Source: Rhizobium sp. NXC24
GTDB taxonomy: Bacteria > Pseudomonadota > Alphaproteobacteria > Rhizobiales > Rhizobiaceae
NCBI RefSeq assembly: GCF_002944315.1
Contig: NZ_CP024314.1
Coordinates: forward strand, 372,001-436,000
Length of the DNA stretch: 64,000 nt
Direction: 5' to 3'
The notes below the pieces were generated by a model. That model saw only the letters and a list, made by a program, of their open reading frames with translations, had not been told where the DNA came from and searched no databases. A program made the position numbers and the translations under genes. Shown here one piece after another: positions 55,236-64,000 of the stretch (position 1 is its first letter; each line of letters opens with the position of its first letter).

Positions 55236-56167
55236 GAGCCTGACCGAAAAAGAGTTGAGTGAAATCAGTCAGTTGTGATTCCGTTTGTTTGCTTAGGACG
55301 AACGGAGACCATTATGGGCTGGACTGATTTCACCCGGCGGCAATATGCACGACGCGCGAGCCGCTATGCAAGCGACCTGACGGATCGGGAATGGAGTTTG
55401 ATCGCGTCTTTTCTACCTGGACCGAAACGACTGGGCCGGCCGCGCCGGACGGATTTGCGCGACGTGGTGAATGCGCTGCTTTATCTTGCTTCGACGGGCT
55501 GCCAATGGCGGATGCTGCCGAAGGATTTCCCACCATTTACGACGGTGCAGGCCTATTTCTATGAATGGCGGGCGACAGGCCTGTGGCGGCGGATCAATCA
55601 TCATCTGGTGATGGAGGCGCGCGAACTGGAAGGCAAAAAGGCATCGCCGAGCGCCGGTGTGATCGACAGCCAAAGTGTTAAAACCACCGAAAGCGGCGGG
55701 ATTTCCGGCTATGACGCCGGCAAGAGAGTCAAGGGTCGCAAGCGGCACATCGTCGTCGATACGCTGGGGCTCATGGTCGGGCTGATAGTGCATGGGGCGG
55801 ATATCCAGGATCGAGACGGTGCCGCCGATCTCTTGAAATCCATTCGTCACCGGTGGCCTTGGCTCAGACATGTCTTTGCCGATGGCGGCTATGCGGGCGA
55901 CAAGCTCAAGGGGCGGCTGAAAAAGATCGGTCAGTGGACGATGGAAATCGTCAAGCGCTCGGACCATGCGAAAGCCTTCACCGTCCTGCCGCGCCGCTGG
56001 GTGGTGGAGCGGACTTTCGCATGGCTCGGCCGCTGCCGACGACTGGCTAAGGATTTGGAGAGATCAATCGCATCCGCCGAGGCATGGATCACCATCGCTC
56101 ACATCCGAATGCTAACACGCCGCCTCGCAAGATACCGATATCGCTGAATTCTTTTTGAGTCAGCCTC
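55236..56167 (+). mobile_element. IS5-family insertion sequence
   Basis: 932 bp. Imperfect terminal inverted repeats of about 24 bp start GAGCCTGACCGAAAAAGA on the left and GAGGCTGACTCAAAAAGA on the inverted right end. A TGA at 55233-55235 and at 56168-56170 looks like a 3-bp target duplication. One transposase gene lies inside. Confidence 0.85.
55314..56147 (+). CDS. IS5-family (IS427 group) transposase
   Basis: 277 residues from MGWTDFTRRQYARR; the longer start at 55275 would begin in the repeat. DDE residues: DSQSVKTTE, FADGGYAGD and RWVVERTFAWLGRCRRL (the Y-(2)-R-(3)-E(6)-K-like region). Complete frame, no internal stop, so it may be active. Confidence 0.95.
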   Translation: MGWTDFTRRQYARRASRYASDLTDREWSLIASFLPGPKRLGRPRRTDLRDVVNALLYLASTGCQWRMLPKDFPPFTTVQAYFYEWRATGLWRRINHHLVMEARELEGKKASPSAGVIDSQSVKTTESGGISGYDAGKRVKGRKRHIVVDTLGLMVGLIVHGADIQDRDGAADLLKSIRHRWPWLRHVFADGGYAGDKLKGRLKKIGQWTMEIVKRSDHAKAFTVLPRRWVVERTFAWLGRCRRLAKDLERSIASAEAWITIAHIRMLTRRLARYRYR

Positions 56168-56235
56168 TGAGAGGAGCAGCAATGTTTGGGAGCATGGGCC
56201 GAGAATGAGCCGGCTTGCTGTTCCTTTCCGGCCAT

Positions 56236-56262
56236 TTAGCAGCAATATCGCCTGAGTGCTAA
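56236..56262 (+). promoter_or_regulatory. Degenerate CIRCE (HrcA operator) upstream of groES
   Basis: TTAGCAgca-N9-GAGTGCTAA. The right half is a perfect CIRCE half-site and the spacing of nine is exact; the left half keeps TTAGCA but loses CTC. It is 150 bp before groES. A possible RpoH-like promoter (CTTGAA at 56280, CCAGAT at 56303, 17-bp gap) follows. Confidence 0.65.
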
Positions 56263-56412
56263 TTTTTTCGTTTGATTCTCTTGAAATCGAAAAATCGCAA
56301 AACCAGATCATTTCGCGCAAAAAGCTCGATCGAGGTTTTGCACCCGCCCGGACTGGTCATCCGGTCCGGCCAGGGGAACAACGTCATCATTGTTTGTCCA
56401 TCGGAGGAAAAC

Positions 56413-56727
56413 ATGTCGTTCCGACCACTTCACGATCGCATTCTCGTCCGCCGGGTCGAATCCGAAGAAAAGACCAAGGGCGGTATCATCATCCCAGAAA
56501 CCGCCAAGGAAAAGCCGCAAGAGGGCGAGGTTATCGCCGTTGGCCCCGGCGCGCGTAACGATGCCGGTCAGATCCAAGCGCTCGACGTCAAGGCCGGCGA
56601 TCGCATCCTGTTCGGCAAATGGTCCGGCACCGAGATCAAGATCAATGGCGAAGATCTGCTTATTTTGAAGGAAAGCGATGTCATGGGTATCATCGAAGCC
56701 CAGACCGATCAGAAGAATGCTGCGTGA
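56413..56727 (+). CDS. groS: Co-chaperonin GroES
   Basis: 104 residues, full length. [35 protein letters not shown] and the mobile-loop/roof segments are canonical. GGAGGAAA ribosome site. Caps the GroEL ring in protein folding. Confidence 0.98.
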   Translation: MSFRPLHDRILVRRVESEEKTKGGIIIPETAKEKPQEGEVIAVGPGARNDAGQIQALDVKAGDRILFGKWSGTEIKINGEDLLILKESDVMGIIEAQTDQKNAA

Positions 56728-56755
56728 GATCAACAGTCAGATAGCTGCCTATTGA

Positions 56756-58396
<1,641 letters not shown>

Positions 58397-58403
58397 TGGA
58401 TCA

Positions 58404-58443
58404 AGGAGGTCCGCCCAATTCGCCAAGGGCGGGCCTCCTCTTC
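58404..58443 (+). terminator. Terminator hairpin after groL
   Basis: AGGAGGTCCGCCC (58404-58416) and GGGCGGGCCTCCT (58427-58439) pair with one G-U position around a 10-base loop, directly after groL. The T-run is short (CTTC), so it may be partial. Confidence 0.65.
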
Positions 58444-58491
58444 ACACGATCAAACCTCAAGTTCCATCGGTTAAGATCTATGGAGCCAGCA

Positions 58492-58908
58492 ATGAGAAAG
58501 GAAAATGTTAGCAAATCCGTACCGGAGGAAGCCGCGGCAGTGATCAGCGCCGCGCATCTACTTCATCCGGCCAAACATTTCGATCACCCGCGTGATGTAC
58601 TTGCATCCCCTGACATCGGCAAGGAAGAGAAGCGGGCCATTCTTGCGTCCTGGGCATCCGACATCTTTGCCATTGAGTCCATTCCAGCCCTTCGGCTTTA
58701 TCCGGGGGCGGATAAGGAGGTCTCGTATGATGAGATCATGGAAGCGTTGAAGGCCTTGGACGAAGACGATCAGCGAGCTGGAGACCAAGATTCGGCCGGC
58801 TCCATTAACCATGCCCGTCGCCGGAAATCGCAAGCACGCTGGTTTGGCGGCTTTGACCTATGTCGTTATTGGAAAGGAGACCGTCGCCGACAACCGTTCG
58901 AGATGTAG
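58492..58908 (+). CDS. Conserved hypothetical protein of the heat-shock island
   Basis: 138 residues from MRKENVSKSVPEEA with GGAG upstream. HPAKHFDHPRDVLASPDIGKEEKRAILASWASDIFAIESIPALRLYPGADKEVSYDEIMEALKALDEDD recalls a small rhizobial family (the DHPRDVL...EKRAILASWASD motif), where it is often found beside heat-shock genes. The last 45 residues look less conserved. No function known. Confidence 0.65.
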   Translation: MRKENVSKSVPEEAAAVISAAHLLHPAKHFDHPRDVLASPDIGKEEKRAILASWASDIFAIESIPALRLYPGADKEVSYDEIMEALKALDEDDQRAGDQDSAGSINHARRRKSQARWFGGFDLCRYWKGDRRRQPFEM

Positions 58909-58997
58909 ACCTTCCTTCTGACCTGCCGCGTGCCTCTTTGAGGATGCGGGCCTGATTTTTGCCGACGACTCTTTGCTCAACAGAGGAGGTTTTGCCG

Positions 58998-60092
58998 ATG
59001 AAGATCGCCCAGATCGCACCGCTCGCTGAAAGTGTTCCGCCGAAGCTTTATGGAGGAACCGAGCGGATAGTTTCCTATCTCACCGAGGAACTTGTCGCCC
59101 AAGGCCATGACGTCACTCTTTTCGCCAGCGGCGATTCCGTGACCGGCGCCAAGCTGGTGGCGTGCTCGGACGTCGCGCTGCGGTTCAACCCGGCCGTCAA
59201 GGACAACCTGCCGCATCAGATCTTGATGCTGGAGGAGATCCGCCAGCGTGCGCAGGAATTCGATGTCCTCCACTTCCATATCGATCTCCTACATTTCCCG
59301 CTGATCCGAGATTTTGCCGATCGCACGATCACGACGCTTCATGGACGGCTCGATCTACCGGATCTAAAGCCATTCTATAAAGTTTTTCCCGACATTCCGC
59401 TGGTCTCGATCTCCAACGATCAGCGCCGGCCGATGCCGCCGGTCAACTGGTCCGGAACAGTTTATCATGGACTGCCAGACGACCTGCTGCCCTTTACGGA
59501 AAAGCCGAGTGGGAATTATCTCGCCTTCCTCGGACGGATATCGCCCGAGAAGCGGCCGGACCGAGCAATCCAGATTGCCGCAAAGGTCGGCATGCCGCTG
59601 AAGATCGCCGCCAAGATCGACGATGCTGACAAGGCCTATTGGCAAACGGTGGTCGAACCGATGGTAAAGAGCTATCCGAATGTGGAATTCATCGGCGAGA
59701 TCAACGAGTGCCAGAAGGCGGCCTTCCTTGGCAATGCCATCGCGCTGCTGTTTCCGATCGACTGGCCAGAGCCGTTTGGACTTGTCATGATCGAGGCCAT
59801 GGCCTGTGGCACGCCGGTCATTGCCTTCCGCTGCGGTTCCGTTCCCGAAGTGATCGATGAGGGTATCTCCGGTGTGCTGGTCGATAGCGTCGAGGAAGCC
59901 GTGGAAAACATCGAATGGGTGCTGCGGTTCGACCGTCGCAAGGTCCGGGACAGTTTTGAGATGCGTTTCACAGCCGAACGGATGGCGCGGGACTATCTCG
60001 ACATCTATCGACAGTTGCCCGGTACCCGGACGAAAGCGGCGCGACTTCGCCACCTCAAAGGCCAGGCGGCCGATCTACAGATCGTTGCTTAG
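58998..60092 (+). CDS. Glycosyltransferase family 4
   Basis: 364 residues from an ATG with GAGGAGGT upstream. GT-B fold: PPKLYGGTERIVSYLTEELVAQGHDV at the N-terminus, VYHGLPDDLLPF, and the UDP/GDP-sugar site EPFGLVMIEAMACGTPVIAFRCGSVPEV. Probably adds a sugar to a lipid or polysaccharide in the cytoplasm. Its location inside a heat-shock island suggests stress-induced envelope change, but this is inference. Confidence 0.9.
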   Translation: MKIAQIAPLAESVPPKLYGGTERIVSYLTEELVAQGHDVTLFASGDSVTGAKLVACSDVALRFNPAVKDNLPHQILMLEEIRQRAQEFDVLHFHIDLLHFPLIRDFADRTITTLHGRLDLPDLKPFYKVFPDIPLVSISNDQRRPMPPVNWSGTVYHGLPDDLLPFTEKPSGNYLAFLGRISPEKRPDRAIQIAAKVGMPLKIAAKIDDADKAYWQTVVEPMVKSYPNVEFIGEINECQKAAFLGNAIALLFPIDWPEPFGLVMIEAMACGTPVIAFRCGSVPEVIDEGISGVLVDSVEEAVENIEWVLRFDRRKVRDSFEMRFTAERMARDYLDIYRQLPGTRTKAARLRHLKGQAADLQIVA

Positions 60093-60339
60093 GAAAGCCG
60101 AGACCTTTGGCGATCGGTGCTGCAGGCAGCAGGCCAAACATAGTATTGGAGGGTTCGATCCCCGCTAGGAATTCGTCTGCACGCTAATGAGCGCCTCGCC
60201 CTTCCGCGACTGCCATGCGCACCATCCCTCTACGGAAAGGGCGAGGATACGACACAGACCTCCGAAGACGTCAGCGCTGTTTTTTTGTGAGTGAATGTGA
60301 GACGTCAAAAATTAGTTTTATGGGTAATTTTCCATTTCT

Positions 60340-60368
60340 CTTGAATCCGCAACCCGCTGAATTATATT
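60340..60368 (+). promoter_or_regulatory. Candidate heat-shock promoter of hsp20
   Basis: CTTGAA at 60340-60345 and TATATT at 60363-60368, spaced by 17 bp, just upstream of the ROSE leader. The -35 fits alphaproteobacterial RpoH promoters; the -10 is intermediate. Confidence 0.45.
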
Positions 60369-60375
60369 AGTATTG

Positions 60376-60465
60376 TTCGATTGCCCAATTGGGATCGACA
60401 AGTCCAGGAGACGCCATGTGCTCTTGGCGTCTCCTTGTATCCATGTTGCTTATAAGGAGGATATG
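60376..60465 (+). ncRNA. ROSE-type RNA thermometer in the hsp20 leader
   Basis: A perfect 10-bp stem GGAGACGCCA / TGGCGTCTCC (60407-60416 and 60425-60434) is followed by the ROSE 3' hairpin: CCATGTTGCT pairs with AGGAGGATATGG (60441-60466), sequestering the ribosome site, with the diagnostic bulged G inside UUGCU. ROSE elements melt at heat-shock temperature and free translation of small heat-shock genes in rhizobia. Confidence 0.85.
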
Positions 60466-60942
60466 GCTATGAGGACAAACCTCGATTTTTCCCCGCTGTT
60501 CCGGTCGAGTATCGGCTTCGACCGAATGCTAAATGTGCTCGAGGCCGCAAGCCGCACCGAGACGATCGACAACTGGCCCCCGTATGACATTGTCAAGACC
60601 GGTGCGGACGATTACCGCATTGCCATGGCCGTAGCGGGCTTCTTGCAGGAAGAACTGACGATCACCCAGGAGCAAAACATGCTTTTGGTCTCTGGCCAAA
60701 AGACGGAGGGTGACGACGTCCAATATCTGCATCGCGGCATTGCGAGCCGCTCGTTCCAGCGTCGGTTCGAGCTTGCCGATCATGTCAAGGTCGTCGGCGC
60801 CGGCCTCGTCAACGGTCTGTTGACGGTCGATCTCAAGCGCGAAATCCCTGAAGAGATGAAGCCGCGCCAGATCGAAATAGCGAACGACATGGCTCTGCCG
60901 AAGGCCGAGACCAGACAGATTGAGGCCGAGAAGGCGGCTTAG
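60463..60942 (+). CDS. Small heat-shock protein Hsp20 (IbpA class)
   Basis: 159 residues. Start ATG 60463 lies in the ROSE hairpin, with AAGGAGG upstream. Alpha-crystallin domain with DIVKTGADDYRIAMAVAGF, FQRRFELADHVKV and GLLTVDLKREIP. ATP-independent holdase of unfolded proteins. Confidence 0.95.
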   Translation: MAMRTNLDFSPLFRSSIGFDRMLNVLEAASRTETIDNWPPYDIVKTGADDYRIAMAVAGFLQEELTITQEQNMLLVSGQKTEGDDVQYLHRGIASRSFQRRFELADHVKVVGAGLVNGLLTVDLKREIPEEMKPRQIEIANDMALPKAETRQIEAEKAA

Positions 60943-61036
60943 GCTCCCGAGGGCAGGGCAATTCGTACCAGAGCGTCGGGGCAGCTCCGGCGCCGCCGCG
61001 AAGCTTGCCCACTGAACAAATGGAAAGGAGAAAAAC

Positions 61037-61546
61037 ATGAGTGTTCGTGATCTGATACCCTGGGGCCGCGACAACGGCAACCAGGTTCCAAGTCTCCTTC
61101 GCGAGGACGACCGTGATCCCTTCCTGTCGCTCCATCGCGAGGTGAACCGCCTCTTCGATGACGTATTCCGTGGTTTCGGTTCCGGCCTGCGGTCTGTCGG
61201 CAACGCTCCTGCTTTTGGAGCCGGCTGGCCAAGCGTCGAAATCTCCGACACTGACAAGGAGATCAAGGTAACGGCCGAAGTGCCTGGGCTGGAGGAAAAG
61301 GACATCGAGGTCCTGCTCAATGATGGCGTGCTGACGCTGAAGGGCGAAAAACGTTCCGAGAGCGAGGACAAGACTCGCCAGTTCTCCGAGCGTTATTATG
61401 GCAGGTTCGAGCGCCGCATCCCCCTCGGCGTCGAGGTCAAGGAGGACCAGGTCGATGCGCATTTTAAGAACGGCGTGCTGACCGTCAGTTTGCCGAAGAG
61501 CGATAAGGCACAGTCGCAGGTCAAGCGTATCGCTATCAAGAGCTAA
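61037..61546 (+). CDS. Small heat-shock protein Hsp20 (second class)
   Basis: 169 residues. VSLHREVNRLFDDVFRGF at the N-terminus and WPSVEISDTDKEIKVTAEVPGLEEKDIEVLLNDGVLTLKGEKR followed by GRFERRIPLGVEVKEDQVDAHFKNGVLTVSLPK. It is of a different class from its neighbour, so mixed oligomers are unlikely. No ROSE is seen in its 94-bp leader. Confidence 0.95.
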   Translation: MSVRDLIPWGRDNGNQVPSLLREDDRDPFLSLHREVNRLFDDVFRGFGSGLRSVGNAPAFGAGWPSVEISDTDKEIKVTAEVPGLEEKDIEVLLNDGVLTLKGEKRSESEDKTRQFSERYYGRFERRIPLGVEVKEDQVDAHFKNGVLTVSLPKSDKAQSQVKRIAIKS

Positions 61547-61722
61547 TCAGCCCAACCTTCTGGGGCCGCGGTACATCTGCGGCTCCTTCAGCAGAGTTTG
61601 CGATGATTTGCGATTTTCGAGAGTCTGAAGATGACCTCGACGCCGCGCCGATACTTGAAGGCGCGGCGGCCAATTCCAATATCCTATTCAGGAAGATAGG
61701 TGGCGTGGAAAGGAGGAAGAAA

Positions 61723-62034
61723 ATGCCGCTGAATAATGTTCCCTGGGATCGTCCGGTGACGATCCGCCTACAATGCGGTTTGGACCGCACCTTTGCTGGC
61801 GTCTACGACGCTCTCGATTTTCTCGAAAACGAATGGCCGTTGCGACATGGAGAACGCCATGAGCGGGCCGTGAAAACCTGTCGCGGTGCGCTCAATGGCG
61901 CCGTTCCCGCGGTGATCGCGCGGGAAGCGTTCATGGCCGCATGCCTCGAAGCCGGCATGGCGACCGTCATGACTGCGTCAAAAGTGAAGCCGCATACTTA
62001 CCCACCCGCAGCCAAACGAATGGCTGCGATCTAA
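61723..62034 (+). CDS. DUF982-family small protein
   Basis: 103 residues from the ATG with AGGAGG upstream. WPLRHGERHERAVKTCRGALNGAVPAVIAREAFMAACLEAGM is the DUF982 core common in Rhizobiaceae. Function unknown. It follows the hsp20 genes on the same strand. Confidence 0.85.
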   Translation: MPLNNVPWDRPVTIRLQCGLDRTFAGVYDALDFLENEWPLRHGERHERAVKTCRGALNGAVPAVIAREAFMAACLEAGMATVMTASKVKPHTYPPAAKRMAAI

Positions 62035-62208
62035 ATGCGGCATTGGGTGTCCCGCTTCGCTCGAGGCGGGACCTGGCTCTCGCGCTGCTCGGGGCTTCCA
62101 ATATCGTCATTACGATCGATAACTGGCTACTCCGCGGTATCATCGGCACGTGGAACAACAAAGGCTTGAGTGGCTTTTCCGTTTCACGACCTATGTCCGA
62201 GAATTGTC

Positions 62209-62893
62209 ATGGCCAGCGACAAGCTATCGACCTACCGATCCAAACGCGATTTTGACAAAACCGCTGAGCCGAGCGGCAAGGAACCGATCAAAAAGACCAA
62301 CCGCCGGCGCTTCGTCATCCAGAAGCATGACGCCACACGTTTGCATCACGATCTGCGCCTCGAACTCGATGGTGTGTTCAAGAGCTGGGCCGTCACCAAA
62401 GGACCGTCTCTCGATCCGCACGACAAGCGCTTGGCAGTAGAGGTCGAGGATCATCCGCTCGACTATGGCGACTTCGAAGGCACCATACCGAAAGGTCAAT
62501 ATGGTGGCGGCACGGTGATGTTATGGGACCGCGGCTATTGGGAGCCGGAAGGCAGGAAAAGCCCCTACCAGGCTTTGGCCAAAGGGGATTTCAAATTCAC
62601 GCTGGAGGGAAAACGCCTGCATGGCAGCTTCGTGCTCGTGCGCATGCGCAACGATCGCGATCCCGGCAAGCGCAACAACTGGCTGTTGATCAAGCACCAT
62701 GACGAGTTTTCGGTAGAGAAAAATGGCGCCGCGGTCCTGGAGAAAAATGCGACATCGGTGGCGTCAGGACGCTCGATGGAGATGATTGCTGAAGGCAAGG
62801 GCTGCAAACCCAGGCCGTTCATGGTCGAAGGTGGAACGATCGAGGCCGACGCCGTTTGGGACACCGGCGAGACCACTCCAGGAAGGACAGACC
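62209..62893 (+). pseudogene. LigD 3'-phosphoesterase domain, truncated
   Basis: From ATG 62209, FVIQKHDATRLHHDLRLELDGVFKSWAVTKGPSLDPHDKRLAVEVEDHPLDYGDFEGTIPKGQYGGGTVMLW is the phosphoesterase domain of LigD (His/Asp metal site in RLHHDLR). The similarity ends near VWDTGE at about 62876 with no stop, and the frame then runs through an unrelated SDR gene to 63642. The ligase and polymerase domains are missing. Stand-alone phosphoesterase proteins exist, but they have their own stop. Confidence 0.7.
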
Positions 62894-63642
<749 letters not shown>

Positions 63643-63692
63643 TCGTCGCGCCGCTCCTCCATCCGGAATTGCCGTCACACCGAGAGGCCATC

Positions 63693-64000
63693 ATGCCCGA
63701 CCCTAGCCTGACACTCATCAGCCACCCGCTCTGCCCGTTCGTTCAACGCGCCGCGATCGTCCTTCTCGAGAAGAACGTGCCGTTCGAGCGGATCAACGTC
63801 GACCTCTCGGCCAAGCCGGACTGGTTCCTGGCGCTCTCGCCGACCGGCAAGGTTCCACTGCTCAAGGTGCACCAGACCGACGAGGAGGACGCCATCCTCT
63901 TCGAAAGCGTGGTGATCTGCGAGAATCTGGAAGAAACGCAAGGCGGCGCGGCGATGTATCCCGACAATGCGCTGCTGCGCGCGGCAGCGCGCGTGGATCG
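63693..64000 (+). CDS. Glutathione S-transferase, N-terminal part
   Basis: The frame from ATG 63693 is open to the window edge, so the gene is incomplete. LISHPLCPFVQRAAIVLLEKNVPFERINVDL and SPTGKVPLLKV, then LFESVVICENLEE, are the thioredoxin-fold half of GST. It shares the high G+C of the neighbouring SDR. Confidence 0.88.
   Translation, partial: MPDPSLTLISHPLCPFVQRAAIVLLEKNVPFERINVDLSAKPDWFLALSPTGKVPLLKVHQTDEEDAILFESVVICENLEETQGGAAMYPDNALLRAAARVD

Noticed and set aside
60140..60175. tRNA-like T-arm (GGGTTCGATCCCCGC)
   Set aside because: No anticodon arm, D-arm or acceptor stem can be folded around it, and the T-stem has a mismatch.
60943..61036. Second ROSE element before the second hsp20 gene
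   Set aside because: The leader lacks the UUGCU/AGGA pairing and the bulged-G hairpin.

Overview
The window looks like DNA from a Rhizobium-type alphaproteobacterium. The evidence is a bgsBA-type beta-glucan synthase pair, an mctP/mctS/mctR monocarboxylate locus, an extra groESL copy beside ROSE-controlled small heat-shock genes, many sensory kinases, a DUF982 protein, and a recombinase/DUF1403/ScpB module of the kind seen on rhizobial plasmids. No rRNA, tRNA, CRISPR array or repABC/dnaA origin was seen, so chromosome versus megaplasmid cannot be decided.

Layout. 1-8.1 kb: end of a flavohaemoglobin gene, a bgsBA pair, a GGDEF-EAL protein, a small DUF4174-like protein and a chemoreceptor. 8.5-19.8 kb: an IclR-regulated catabolic locus with a complete ABC sugar-type importer, an amidohydrolase, a PLP alanine-racemase-fold enzyme, RidA, a zinc deacylase, a TIM-barrel-like protein of unknown role and an SDR. 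19.9-27.1 kb: signalling block with a 1230-residue MASE1/multi-PAS histidine kinase, three response-regulator genes, an HWE kinase, and a response regulator whose frame is broken at a (GA)18 tract. 27.1-31 kb: soxR divergent from an SDR and a QueA-like protein, then a CYTH-CHAD protein. 31.2-37 kb: Rieske oxygenase/reductase, FAD oxidase, DHDPS-family lyase and a GntR regulator, probably a quaternary-amine or cyclic-amino-acid pathway. 37.2-39.7 kb: three TadE/TadG-like pseudopilin-type proteins. 40-44 kb: mct locus. 45.3-46.8 kb: L,D-transpeptidase.

47-53 kb is an accessory module: two separate translationally coupled operons, each made of an antitoxin, a PIN toxin and a tyrosine recombinase. 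Each is preceded by a palindrome with the same core and spacing, and next to them lie a broken DUF1403 gene and a ScpB-like gene. 53-56.2 kb is a scar zone: an ArsB/SLC13 transporter with an odd end, an RND pump fragment, an AT-rich orphan CDI-type immunity gene, a response-regulator remnant and an IS5-family element. 56.2-62 kb is a heat-shock island (degenerate CIRCE, groESL, a glycosyltransferase, a ROSE RNA thermometer and two hsp20 genes). 62.2-64 kb has a truncated LigD phosphoesterase, a frameshifted SDR and the start of a glutathione S-transferase gene.

The best candidates for new biology are the (GA)18 tract that puts a two-component regulator out of frame by one repeat unit, and the duplicated toxin-antitoxin-recombinase operons with their shared palindromic sites. 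All family assignments come from reading the sequence and motifs; no database search was run.
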